Assembly: GCA_033297075.1 (NCBI GenBank)
Contig: MU858056.1
Span: forward strand, 248,001 to 312,000
Source of the DNA: Rhypophila decipiens
Lineage: Eukaryota; Ascomycota; Sordariomycetes; Sordariales; Naviculisporaceae
Direction: 5' to 3'
DNA: 64,000 nt
Position 1 is the stretch's first letter, and each line of letters begins with the position of its first letter. Position numbers and translations under genes: made by a program. Below the pieces are notes generated by a model. That model had not been told where the DNA came from. It saw only the letters and a list, made by a program, of their open reading frames with translations, and made no database searches. This document shows, in pieces, positions 1 through 9,968 of this stretch.

Positions 1-1069
1 TGTCCATGGTGGTTTGTTTCCTTGAGAAATAATATTATAAGTCGACTTTGTTTCTGATTATAGCGAGGTGTGTGTAGCGGTATTATCTTACCTGATCCCT
101 TGTTGATACCGCCGAGCAAAACGGGGTGAAACCTGGTGAGAAGAGTATAAGTCACTCGTCACTCTCCTGAGATCAGACAAAGTGGCACTCACTCAACCTC
201 GACCGAATGAGAAGCGAGCGCCTCACGGTTCTTGACCAGGTCAAGGAAGGCCAGGTAACTGTAATAGGACACTGTTCATGTGTTAGTGGCTTGCTTTTGC
301 TTTACTCTCAACAGTTTAACAGGACCAATATCGCTCACCAATGTCCAGATAACAGTCGATTCGGCCACCCATTATGTTTTGGGCTTCGAAAGCTTACGTT
401 GGCCTGTGTAACGGTTGGGCCTCTAAACGAAAATGAGGTGCTGAAAAGGGAAACTCAACAGGAGCAACAGACTGAAAACAGTGACGCAATACAGGCCCCG
501 ACTTTATGGGGACATGGCTGTTTGATATACCTAGGACAACTTCCGGGGTATGGGGTATGGGGTAACCGCCACCGGTAGTACAACGATCGATCTCGAGTTT
601 GGACTACCTAAACTCGCTTGCTTGGCTTGTGTTGGACCTCGGTAACTTGGCTTCAACACATCCCTTGATGATCGCCCTTAGTTCTTTACCCGCTTTCCCC
701 TTATTTCCCGTTCCCCATACCGGGACGGATATCTCGTAGCGCATCGGGAACGCGGTGGCATTTTATTAGTTTACCATGATCAGTAATCTATCGGCTTTGT
801 CACCAATCCGCGGCTGTCTCCATAGTAAATCGGACTTCTCCCTGCTGTATTCGTATAAGTCGCTGTTTCTGATTGGACATATTCTCTGCTCATCACATGC
901 AGTTCATAACTTCATCTATAACGAACCCCCAATTTCCTCGTCGCTGTCCACGTCTTTGGTTCACAGTCTCACGAAAAGCTCATTCACCATATATAAACTC
1001 GTCAAACAGCAACTTCAAACATTTGTACGTCTGACAATCAGAGTAATTTGGAAAGAACCAACGGACAAT
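1..1069. other. Left-edge intergenic region and dehydrogenase promoter
   Basis: No gene is supported here. Open frames are short and show no recognisable family. The last part is the probable promoter and leader of the dehydrogenase that starts at 1070. Confidence 0.6.
990..998 (+). promoter_or_regulatory. TATA-like element upstream of the SDR gene
   Basis: The sequence atatataaa lies about 75 bases before the start codon at 1070. It fits a TATA box by sequence and distance. The transcription start itself is not visible. Confidence 0.4.
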
Positions 1070-2264
1070 ATGGCAAGTCGCATTGTTACCAAGAAAAGCG
1101 GCAACAAGCCAGTTGCTCTCGTGATAGGTGCATCAAGGGGAATCGGTCGACAAGTTGCGCTTGACTTGGCTTTGAATGGATATATTGGTAAGTAGGCCCC
1201 TGTTCTTGTATGAATGCCACGCTCATATGCCAAAGCCGTTTACCAAACCGGTTATATGGCAACATACTAAGGTTTAAAACCCAACCAGTTGTTGTCGCTG
1301 CCAAAACAAGCAGCGATGCGTCCAAAACCACGCCGTTTCCTCCGGACCCCAATTCAAACCATTCGACCATCAACACCGTTGAACGGGAAATCAAAGAAGC
1401 GGGCGGGGAAGCTAGCGCCATCCGTGTGGACACAACCAACCCTAGCAGCATAGACGCGTTGGTCAACAGGACGATAGAGGTGAGCCAGTTGATCAAGACC
1501 AATATCCTGTCATCCATCTCTGACGTGACTTCCACAAAAGAAATTCTCCCGTCTCGACGCCGTAATCTACAACTCAGGCGCAATATGGTGGGCCTCGGTC
1601 GAAGAGACGCCCCTGAAGAGATTCCAGCTCATGCAGCGTGTCAATGTTGAGGGCCTGTATGCCACAGTCCAAGCTGTCTTACCTCATCTCAAGCGTCAAC
1701 CAAGTGGCGGCCGCATCATAGTCGTCAGCCCGCCAATTTACAGTCGCTTCTTCCGGGGAAAGACAGCGTACGCAATGAGCAAAGTTGCCATGAGCGTTCT
1801 GGTAAAGGGGCTCGCTATGGACTTTCAGAGGCAAGGCTTGGACGGTAAACTGGCCATAACCAGTATCTGGCCGGCTGTGGTGAGTTTCTGGTTCCCGGTC
1901 TGTCATCTCCGTTATTCGTACTTCTTTACCTCTAACTCGGTGATTCCGCACAACATAGGCAATCGAGTCTGCAGCCACAGGGAGATTCACTCAGAAAGAC
2001 CCGTCCATGGCAAATGACCTCCGCAAAGCAACAATCTTCTCAGACTGCATCCTGGCCATGCTCGCCGCCCCTGCCAAGACGGTCAACGGACAGCTTGAGC
2101 TTGACGAAGATTTCTTGAGGACGCATGCAAATGTCACAGATTTCTCCAAGTACTCGGTCGTGCCGGGGACTTCTCCACGCAGAATCATGCCCGCCGAGCT
2201 CCCGGATCTCACTGTAAAGGAACAGGACGATGAAGGGCAGAGGGTTGATAGCGCCAAGCTTTGA
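1070..2264 (+). CDS. HSDL2-like short-chain dehydrogenase, probable peroxisomal
   Basis: Four exons (1070..1187, 1289..1479, 1541..1879, 1959..2264) join to about 317 residues. The product is a Rossmann-fold SDR of the hydroxysteroid dehydrogenase-like 2 group. The cofactor loop GASRGIG sits near residue 20, the NAG-type motif appears as YNSGA, and the catalytic YxxxK is YAMSK following VSPP, the HSDL2-type serine region. The C-terminus is AKL, a PTS1-type peroxisomal import signal. Human HSDL2 is longer because it carries an SCP2 domain, which is absent here; fungal members commonly have only the SDR part. Substrate is unknown; a fatty-acyl or lipid role is inferred from the family and the targeting signal. 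The start is the first ATG giving the Rossmann strand, with a TATA-like element upstream. All three introns have GT-AG ends and keep frame. Confidence 0.85.
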
Positions 2265-2665
2265 ATCATTGGAATTGTGCAGTCGATATTCAGGTGATTT
2301 AATAGCAGTCTATTATCTGACAGACGGACCAATTGTCCAAGATCCGCATAATCACATATTTACAATCAGGCTTTTATTAGGGGCTTTTCTCGATATTGAT
2401 CCTTAATCTGAACACATTCGTTTTCTTGATGCCTCTGATGACTAAGCACGGAATGATGTCCGCCAAGCAAAACGCTCATCGCTGCCGTTAAAGTTGAGGA
2501 ACTGGATCCACTCTGGCCTGTGCACAAGCTGGCACACGTCACCTGACTGCCCCACAGGGCTCCTGCCCTCGTGCCCTAGCTGGGTAGTTAAGAGCTTCCC
2601 CTCCCGAAAATCATCTTCTTGCCCTTTTCCATCAACCAACAAAGCAACACCTCATCTCGAACTAG
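2265..2665. other. Intergenic region and RPL41 promoter/leader exon
   Basis: No coding gene is seen. The final part is the presumed promoter and first non-coding exon of the ribosomal protein gene, ending at the leader-intron donor at 2666. Confidence 0.5.
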
Positions 2666-2729
2666 GTAAGGATTGAGCCCAACACCCAAACACCCACCAA
2701 TCTACACTCATCTTGCTAACACTAAGCAG
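2666..2729 (+). other. RPL41: 5'-UTR intron of RPL41
   Basis: The donor is gtaagg, a branch-like gctaacac lies shortly before the end, and the acceptor is cag, nine bases before the start codon. Leader introns are common in highly expressed fungal ribosomal protein genes. This is inferred from splice consensus only. Confidence 0.65.
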
Positions 2730-2738
2730 TCATTCAAG

Positions 2739-2882
2739 ATGAGAGCTAAGTGGAGAAAGAAGAGAGTTCGTCGCCTCAAGCGCAAGAGAAGAAAGATGAG
2801 AGCTAGATCGTAAGTCATATTTTTTGTGCCTTCCAATTCTCCCAACCGCGGGGCAGCGACTAACCCGTCCAACAGCAAATAA
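2739..2882 (+). CDS. RPL41: 60S ribosomal protein eL41 (25 residues)
   Basis: This tiny gene encodes the nearly invariant 25-residue arginine/lysine helix of the large ribosomal subunit that projects toward the small subunit. Exon 1 (2739..2809) gives 23 codons starting MRAKWRKKRVRRLKRKRR and two bases of the next. An intron from 2810 (gtaagt) to 2875 (aacag) splits codon 24. Exon 2 (2876..2882) contributes only one base, a lysine codon and the stop. Length and sequence match the family exactly, so the call is firm despite its size. A leader intron lies directly upstream. Because the reading frame is so short and spliced, automatic gene finders often miss it. Confidence 0.94.
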
Positions 2883-4772
2883 ACGCCCTACTCTCTCGAC
2901 CTCAATCAATCCTCTGAGCAACCCTATTCACAAGCACGATGACGCTCGAGCGCACACCTCCGTCATCGTCTCGGAGCTCGTCACCCCACCATCACCCGCC
3001 AACTGAAGCCGAAAATTTGTCAAATCCGCAGTTCTGAGAACATCCACCCAGAACACACCGGTGGGATTTATTGCGTGGAACAGTCTGAGTCAAATGGGGT
3101 CGGCATTGGTTGATTGCCTGTCAAGCCTGGTTGAGTGAACACTGGCAGCGTTTGCGGACAATTGGAAGCTATCTTTGCACATGGAGGAATGTGGATCTGG
3201 AATTACGACATTTACACAGAAAATTCATGGCAGCTATGCTTCAAACCAAACTACATCTCCCCCACCTGTGATATGTCTACTGTGAACTCGACTGTTTCCC
3301 TTGTCTTTGTAGCCTTTGGCCCTGCCATATGACCCGATATCGCGAACCAGGAATCGACAACGACGCCCAAATCTGTTTCTTCTGCTGCAGGAATTGTAGA
3401 GGCGTCGCACTCTCAGTCTAACCACAGCTATCCCAATGGAGAATTTTGTGAAATCAACTTCCTTCTCATGAGTTTGTGTGGGTGCCCAGACCCCTTCCCT
3501 CACAGGATGTGGGTTCGAGCAAGCTGCCGATAAACTGCGATAAGCGCATCTCAAACCTCGAGCTCTCGGTTTATCTGAAGCTAGATCCAAGACCTTCTCA
3601 CCTCGGGCGATTATTACGGCGCCACTCCATGCCCTCTGCCTTGAATCATTCGCGGTGACAAGTTGGGTCCGTGGTGACAGCTGCATTTCAATTCGCGTGG
3701 GAGCGCTTTGCTGAGATAGTTCATACGCACTCTTCCGCACCTTCCTCTGGATGCAATCCTCTGAGAAAAGTGATAAGAGAGCATTACTGCATTCCCCGTA
3801 GCCGCAAGACGACCGCTATCTGGACCCGGATATCCAAATATCATCATCATTTATGGCCTCTTACTAATAAGTTAGAGGTACATGGTATGTCGTAGTTGGT
3901 ACGTGTGGACTGAACAGAAGAGCGTCACAATCATGTTTGTACAGCATTGAAGTGGAGGCTCTTTAAAACTGATAAGATATCCGTTACCTACCTGTAGATG
4001 TCTCTACCCCACTGTGATAACTTGGAAGCCATCCAATTCCAGTCCCGACTAACTGTCCATTCCGGATACCTAGGTAGGCGGAAGTCGAGCTTGAATCACC
4101 GTCGTTCCTGCCTTGCTAATATCAGGAGAAAGTGTAGACCGACGGCATGCTGGGAACTCGGATCACCAGGACACGAACAACGGCTTCCTCCAACGTCAGG
4201 TGGGGATGAATTGGTGTGTCTTATCAACCGCCTTGCCAAGGTCCGGGGTAGGTGGCTGAAAGAGAGGGGCTGTAGCCTGTCCGGGACGTAGCGACCGACG
4301 GGAGTGGGCAAGGTATCGCTGTACCCAAGATGTCACCTGCCCAAGTCTGACCGCGTGTGCAACTGCTGATTGCCCAGCGGGCCTTGTTATCCGCCCCCAG
4401 CACTCCCCAGTCCCTCCATGTCATCCAGCCAGGCACTCCACGACTTCAGACCATAGTCATACAAAGAACAGTTGTCAGGGCGAGTCGTTCAGATTGCGGA
4501 ACGAAGCGCATTCTATTCAGACTTTAAAGCCACCTCTTTGGCTCGGACTACCCATCAACGCCCGCCCTGTCTTTCTTTTCTTTGATCAGTTCCACTCATT
4601 CTCATTCATACCCATTCGCGCTGTCTGGACACCATTTCCCGCCTCGCTTACCTTTACGTCGATAAAGGCACATCCATCCCAGAGAACGTTCACTCGACTC
4701 CGTACTCCTTCTCAACGTCGGATCAAATAGTTGGACAATTAATTCAACTTGGGCGACAATCCCGACGCCAAC
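2883..4772. other. Intergenic region (1.9 kb), no gene seen
   Basis: Open frames on both strands are short and unlike any family I know. The stretch before 4773 is CT-rich and is likely the leader of the transporter gene. Confidence 0.55.
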
Positions 4773-6145
4773 ATGGCGTCCACGATAATACCCGCGCGGG
4801 CTGTTATCCCGTTCCTGGTCGGGATGATGTTATTGACAGGAGTTTGCAACACCCTCCTAACCAAGTATCAGGTATGTTGCTATGTTGGCCGTCTGTTGTT
4901 TTCACTGTGCCTTTTATTACAATCATACTGACGTACCGGCAATCGCAGGATAACCAATGCGTCCGTGACTGCGATGGTCCCAAACCCAAACACTTCGAGC
5001 AACCCGTTATCCAGACCCTGCAAATGTTTGTCGGCGAGATGGGCTGCTGGTTGGTCGTTGGTCTCTTGAAACTGCGCGAGCGATACTTCTCAAGGGGAGG
5101 CGCTTCGTATCAACCTGTCAACACCTCCGATAATGACGGCACAGCCCCAGACGATGCCAGTATCCGCTCCACCACTGCCCTCAATGGCACCAAGAGTACC
5201 TCGGTTCTCAAGGGTTGGAAGGTTACTCTCCTTGCTCTTCCTGCCATCTGCGACATCTGTGGCACGACACTGATGAACACTGGCCTGCTGTTCGTCGTCG
5301 CCTCGATCTACCAAATGACCCGTGGTGCCCTTGTTCTCTTCGTTGGAGTCTTCAGCGTTGTTTTCCTCCATCGAAAACTGCACCTATTCCAATGGCTGTC
5401 GCTAGTCGGTGTCGTGACCGGCGTGGCCGTTGTCGGGCTCGCAGGTGCGATCCAACCAGACAAGAAGCATGCCACTGGTCCAGAGTCGATCGAAGCTGCC
5501 GGCATCGATGCCAGCGCCCTTCGCGTGCTCATCGGCGTGCTGATGATCGCAGGAGCGCAGATTTTCACTGCCTCGCAGTTCGTCCTCGAGGAGTGGATTT
5601 TGGAGCGCTCGCCTATCGAACCTATCCGTGTTGTTGGCTGGGAGGGCTTGTTCGGATTCACTGTGACCCTGCTGGGTATGGTGGTTCTCCATCTCGCTGT
5701 CGGCCGCACACCGGAGGGCCGCTATGGTCCCTTCGACATGGTGGAGGGATGGAGACAGTTCTGGAATTACAGACCTGTCTTCATTTCCAGTATTCTTATT
5801 ATGATCAGTATTGGGTACGTTGAGTCTCGTTTCTTTTATCCGTCGGTTGAAGTTAATTGCTAATGGAATATTTGCTGTAGTGGATTCAACTTCTTCGGGC
5901 TATCAGTTACCCGCAGCGTCAGCGCTACCTCGCGTTCCACCATCGACACCTGCCGTACTCTTTTCATCTGGATCGTCTCCCTTGGCCTCGGCTGGGAGAC
6001 ATTTAAGTGGCTTCAGGTTGTCGGCTTTGTTCTGCTCGTCTACTTTACATTCCTCTTTAACGGTATTGTTCAGCCTCCCTTTGAGTTCCTCAAAGTGAAG
6101 GAGGTGGAAGAGCTTCTGCCCGAGGAGCCGATTGAGCATAACTAG
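4773..6145 (+). CDS. SLC35F6-like drug/metabolite-superfamily membrane transporter
   Basis: Three exons (4773..4871, 4949..5814, 5881..6145) encode about 409 residues of a multi-pass membrane protein. The N-terminus has the family segment NTLLTKYQDNQCV right after the first hydrophobic helix. Further helices follow, including ALPAICDICGTTLMNTGLLF and YQMTRGALVLFVGVFSVVFL, which resemble the EamA/nucleotide-sugar-transporter fold of SLC35F6. A soluble Ser/Thr/Asp loop separates helices 2 and 3. The C-terminal tail is acidic (EVEELLPEEP). Substrate is not predictable; relatives lie in endomembranes or lysosomes. Introns are GT-AG, the first phase 0 and the second phase 2. Confidence 0.85.
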
Positions 6146-6889
6146 TATGGGGAAAGACTTGCAAATATGTCGGGAGCGGAAGTTGTATAAACTTGAACGT
6201 GAACCGTACATATGGTTCTATTAAGGCATCTTCATTGGGTATTAGGCGTTATGGTTACATATTTTTGCTGTATCTTCTTCGGTCTCTCTTTTTCACCGAG
6301 ACCTCAGCCGTGGAAAGGCAGGTGTGAAATTCATTTGCTGAGGAGTGTCCAGCTACAAACGAACCCGAACAGTCTCCACTAGTGACTATTCTCGTGCGCA
6401 TGTGGTCCGATTTAACTTAAGCAAGGCTCGCGGATGACCTCAGGACAGACTGGGTATGGCTCTTCGCATACAGTTGGATAGAAAAGAAGACGGACTGAAT
6501 ATGAGAGTCACTGTAATGAAACCGAGATGAATTTGTATAGAACTGTCATTAACAATCACCTTTGATTATGGGGCTTGTGTTATTCGTATTTCGGATCTCA
6601 TGCTCTAATTTAACAAATAGGTACACCGATAAGGCTGTCAGGTGTCCGTAGAGGTTCTTACAAGCACTTGTGACGGTTATACGTCACAGGCCCGTGAGTG
6701 GGGCTGTGTTGTAAATAGCGGTATTTTCATCTGGTATCTATATTATTCTGGTCTAAACTTTTACTTCCCCAGATTGTCGCCTGTCAACAAAACACACAAA
6801 ACGTTCTCCCTTCATGCGCTGCACGATTACGCATTTGCGCATACACCACCGAACATTCCGCTCCTTTTAAACCCGAAAAGAACACGATC
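6146..6889. other. Intergenic region before WDR70, no gene seen
   Basis: This holds the 3' region of the transporter gene and the presumed promoter of the WD40 gene. No conserved frame or RNA gene was recognised. Confidence 0.5.
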
Positions 6890-8620
6890 ATGAGCGGCAG
6901 CGACGATTACGAGGTTGAAGAGCCTGTCCTAGCTGACGATGACCCGATGCGCGCCTTTCTCCCTGCCTCGTTTGGCAAGAAGACGAAGGAATCAAACATT
7001 GCGACCCAGATTGAGCAGAGCAGGAGACAAGCTCCATTAAAACCAGCAGCCGCCCCGAAACCGAGTTCCAATCGCGACAGCGACAGCGACGATGATAGCG
7101 ACTCGGACGACTCGGACGATTCGGAGGAGGGTGACAAATATCCAGTGTCGCACGAGCTTGTCCTCAAAACACATGAGCGTACAATTACGAGCGTGTCTCT
7201 TGACCCGTCTGGATCGCGACTCCTCACCGGCTCTCTCGACTGCACTGTCAGGCTGCACGACTTTGCTGCCATGACGCCCACGACACTGAGAGCGTTCAGG
7301 ACCGTCGACCCTTGGGAGGCCAAGAAATCAGCTGCGTCATCCGATTCCCATCCAATCCATCATGCAGAGTTTAGTCGTCTGTCGGGCAGTGTGTTCCTCT
7401 GCATAGGCGCGCATCCGCAGGCAAAGATTATTTCGAGAGATGGGGATGTCCTCACCACGTTCGTCAAGGGTGATATGTACCTGCGAGATATGAATAATAC
7501 CAAGGGTCATGTTGGGGAGATTGCGACTGGCACATGGCATCCTTCGGATCAGAATCTTTGTGTGACCGCTGGCTCGGACAGCACATTGAGGATATGGGAC
7601 ATCAATAACAAGAGGAGTCAGAAAGAGGTTATTGCATTCAAGTCCAAGGCGGCCGGCTCCGCAGGTCGAACAAGGATGACTGCGGTTGCATGGGGCGCCT
7701 CGGCGCAAGGGAGCACTCCAGTCCTTGTCGCAGCTGCTCTAGATGGCTCTCTTGTCATGTATAGCGGCAACGGTCCTTTTACCAGGCCTGCAGCTGAGAT
7801 ACGAGAGGCACACAAAGCCAATACCTGGACGGGAGGTATTGATATCAGCTCAGACGGTCGGATGGTGGTGACCAGAGGCGGCGACAATCTCATCAAACTA
7901 TGGGACACGCGCAAGTTCAACAAACCCCTAATCACGACCGAGCACGCATCAACCTCTGACCGATACCCTATGACGAACATCAAGTATGCTCCCAACTCCA
8001 CATCCATCATTACCGGCTCTTCCTCTGGCCATCTTCATATTCTGAACCCGGGAAATCTCAGACCAGAACTTGTTACGCCAATCACTCCAGGTGTACCACT
8101 CATCGTCGTAGACTGGCACGCCAAACTGAACCAGGTCATAACGGGCTCCGCAAACGCAGAGGTGCACGTTCTGTACAACCCCGAAATGTCCAACCGTGGT
8201 GCTGTGGATGTGATGTCCAAGGCGCCGAAGAAACGGCATATCGACGACGACCCTTCCCTCACAACAGATCAGACCCTTGGGCTATCAGCCGACTCGATCA
8301 TTACTCCTGGAACCAGCATTCTAGGAAAGCGAAATGGAGGAGCGAACAAAGCCAAGGACATTAAAAGACCGCAGGTCCAGCAGATTACGCCGTTTATGCG
8401 TAGTCAACCCGACGAGAAGCACGTCTCGCAGAATATCCCGCTCAGTCAAATGCTGCACGAGGATCCTCGCGAGGCGCTGCTCAAGTATGCGGATATTGCC
8501 AAAAAGGATCCCCGATTCACGGGCGCGTGGAAAGATACCCAGCCAGTCACTCAATATGCTGACTTGAGTGACGAGGAGGATGCTGCGGATGGTGGTGACA
8601 AGAAACGGGTCAAAAGGTAG
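6890..8620 (+). CDS. WDR70: WD40-repeat protein, WDR70 family
   Basis: A single intronless exon of 576 codons. The N-terminus is acidic and Ser/Asp-rich (DSDSDDDSDSDDSDDSEEGD around residues 64-83). A beta-propeller follows from about residue 90, opening with LKTHERTITSVSLDPSGSR and including WD-type strands such as TLRIWDIN and NLIKLWDTR. After the propeller come a basic segment (SKAPKKRHIDDDP) and the conserved tail region with FMRSQPDEKHVSQNIPLSQM and YADIAKKDPRFTGAWKDTQP, which distinguishes WDR70 from other WD40 proteins. Fission yeast and human WDR70 act in the nucleus with CRL4-type ubiquitin ligase in chromatin modification at DNA breaks. That role is known for the family, not shown here. 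Confidence 0.87.
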   Translation: MSGSDDYEVEEPVLADDDPMRAFLPASFGKKTKESNIATQIEQSRRQAPLKPAAAPKPSSNRDSDSDDDSDSDDSDDSEEGDKYPVSHELVLKTHERTITSVSLDPSGSRLLTGSLDCTVRLHDFAAMTPTTLRAFRTVDPWEAKKSAASSDSHPIHHAEFSRLSGSVFLCIGAHPQAKIISRDGDVLTTFVKGDMYLRDMNNTKGHVGEIATGTWHPSDQNLCVTAGSDSTLRIWDINNKRSQKEVIAFKSKAAGSAGRTRMTAVAWGASAQGSTPVLVAAALDGSLVMYSGNGPFTRPAAEIREAHKANTWTGGIDISSDGRMVVTRGGDNLIKLWDTRKFNKPLITTEHASTSDRYPMTNIKYAPNSTSIITGSSSGHLHILNPGNLRPELVTPITPGVPLIVVDWHAKLNQVITGSANAEVHVLYNPEMSNRGAVDVMSKAPKKRHIDDDPSLTTDQTLGLSADSIITPGTSILGKRNGGANKAKDIKRPQVQQITPFMRSQPDEKHVSQNIPLSQMLHEDPREALLKYADIAKKDPRFTGAWKDTQPVTQYADLSDEEDAADGGDKKRVKR

Positions 8621-9968
8621 ATACCGTGATCATTGTAAGTCTTTTGATAATTTAAAACTGCGAGTTTAGCTGTACGGTGTTTAGGAGTTGTCTGGCACAA
8701 AATGGGCAAAGGGGTAACAAGATCCCTTGGGGACCGAAAAGTGTGTTTATTTAAAAGGGTACCGTAGATCTGTGAAATCTCGGACCGTATATAGCTTCAC
8801 ATTCATCACATGTATCAAGGGTGCACTGAAAGTTGGTCTTGACAAAATCTCCAACGCCCATTGAGAAGCGGACCTGGGGAAAATGTGCGGGAAAATCGAC
8901 TGCAAGAGATCTACATGGGATGGATAACTTGGACATTGTTGTATCTGGATTTTCCTTCTCCACGAACTATAAGTGAGCCGTTGCTCGAGGTAAATAACCT
9001 TGTTGATTGTACCCGCAAGTCTAGACCGAAGTCAACATTTTCAGCCTTGTAAGACAAGAACACGATGAGCTGAGGGCAAGGGAGGGCGGTCTTTATCCAG
9101 TTGTCGCAAGGTCAGCAGGATACAAGTGCAACAGTTTTGGGCCACAGTTCATCTGTTGTCTGTTAGCGCACAAACCCCGCCCCCTCCCTGTTGCCCAGCC
9201 GCTTGCAGAGCCCCACCCGTGCTTGGCCCGAAATTGTGCCGGTTGCGCTATTACATAAGCGTCGTGCTAAGAATTTCGCGTGGAGAACTTGGACCAGGTT
9301 TGACCATCGCCCGCCGCCGCGCCATTCAATCTTCTCGGCTCTCTGCCTTCAACCTCTCCATCATTCGAAGGGTGACGGCGTGCATCAAAAAAATCACCAA
9401 TCTCCCCTTGCGACTCATCAAAGTCCATCTGGAAATCGCCGACCAAACTCCATCCACGCGAAAGTTCGCGCATTTCACAAGGCTAGCAACCTCCACGCGC
9501 CGCCTTCGACCCTCTTTGCCTTTTTTCACCACGCCCGTCCACCACTCGCTTTTCTTATTTTGACCTTTCCCCCTATCCCCCCACACCCGCAATCAGAGGC
9601 CACCGCAATACCAGCACGTCGCCATCCAACGCGGCTTAATACTCGACGACCACCATCGAGTTTGCGCCTATTGCACCAACGCGACGACCATTGCCGACCT
9701 CGCTGCCCACGAATTCCGCGCACAATCGCCACCGTCCAAATTGCCGTCTCGATCGCACTGTATTTTTGACGCGACTGCACCACCCGCGACTTTGCACCAC
9801 CCCTTGCGTCGTCCATCAACCGCATATCCTCGACCGTGTCTGGGGTTCCACATCACCATCGTCTCAACCCGGACGGCCTCATCCACAGATATGCACCGAC
9901 CATAAGCACATACAATAACGACCGCCAATTGAACTCTAGTTGGCATTCTCTATATAACTTCTGCCACC
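8621..9968. other. Intergenic region and long CT-rich SNF2 leader
   Basis: From about 9170 to 9850 the plus strand is rich in C and T with runs such as cccccatccc, typical of long fungal leaders. Long frames here (for example 9191..9769) have low-complexity composition with no homology I recognise, so I treat them as non-coding. Confidence 0.55.

Noticed and set aside
207..578. 123-codon frame near the left edge
   Set aside because: No recognisable domain or promoter context, and length is expected by chance.
9191..9769. 192-codon frame upstream of SNF2
   Set aside because: His/Pro/Arg-rich low complexity in a CT-rich leader, with no recognisable domain.
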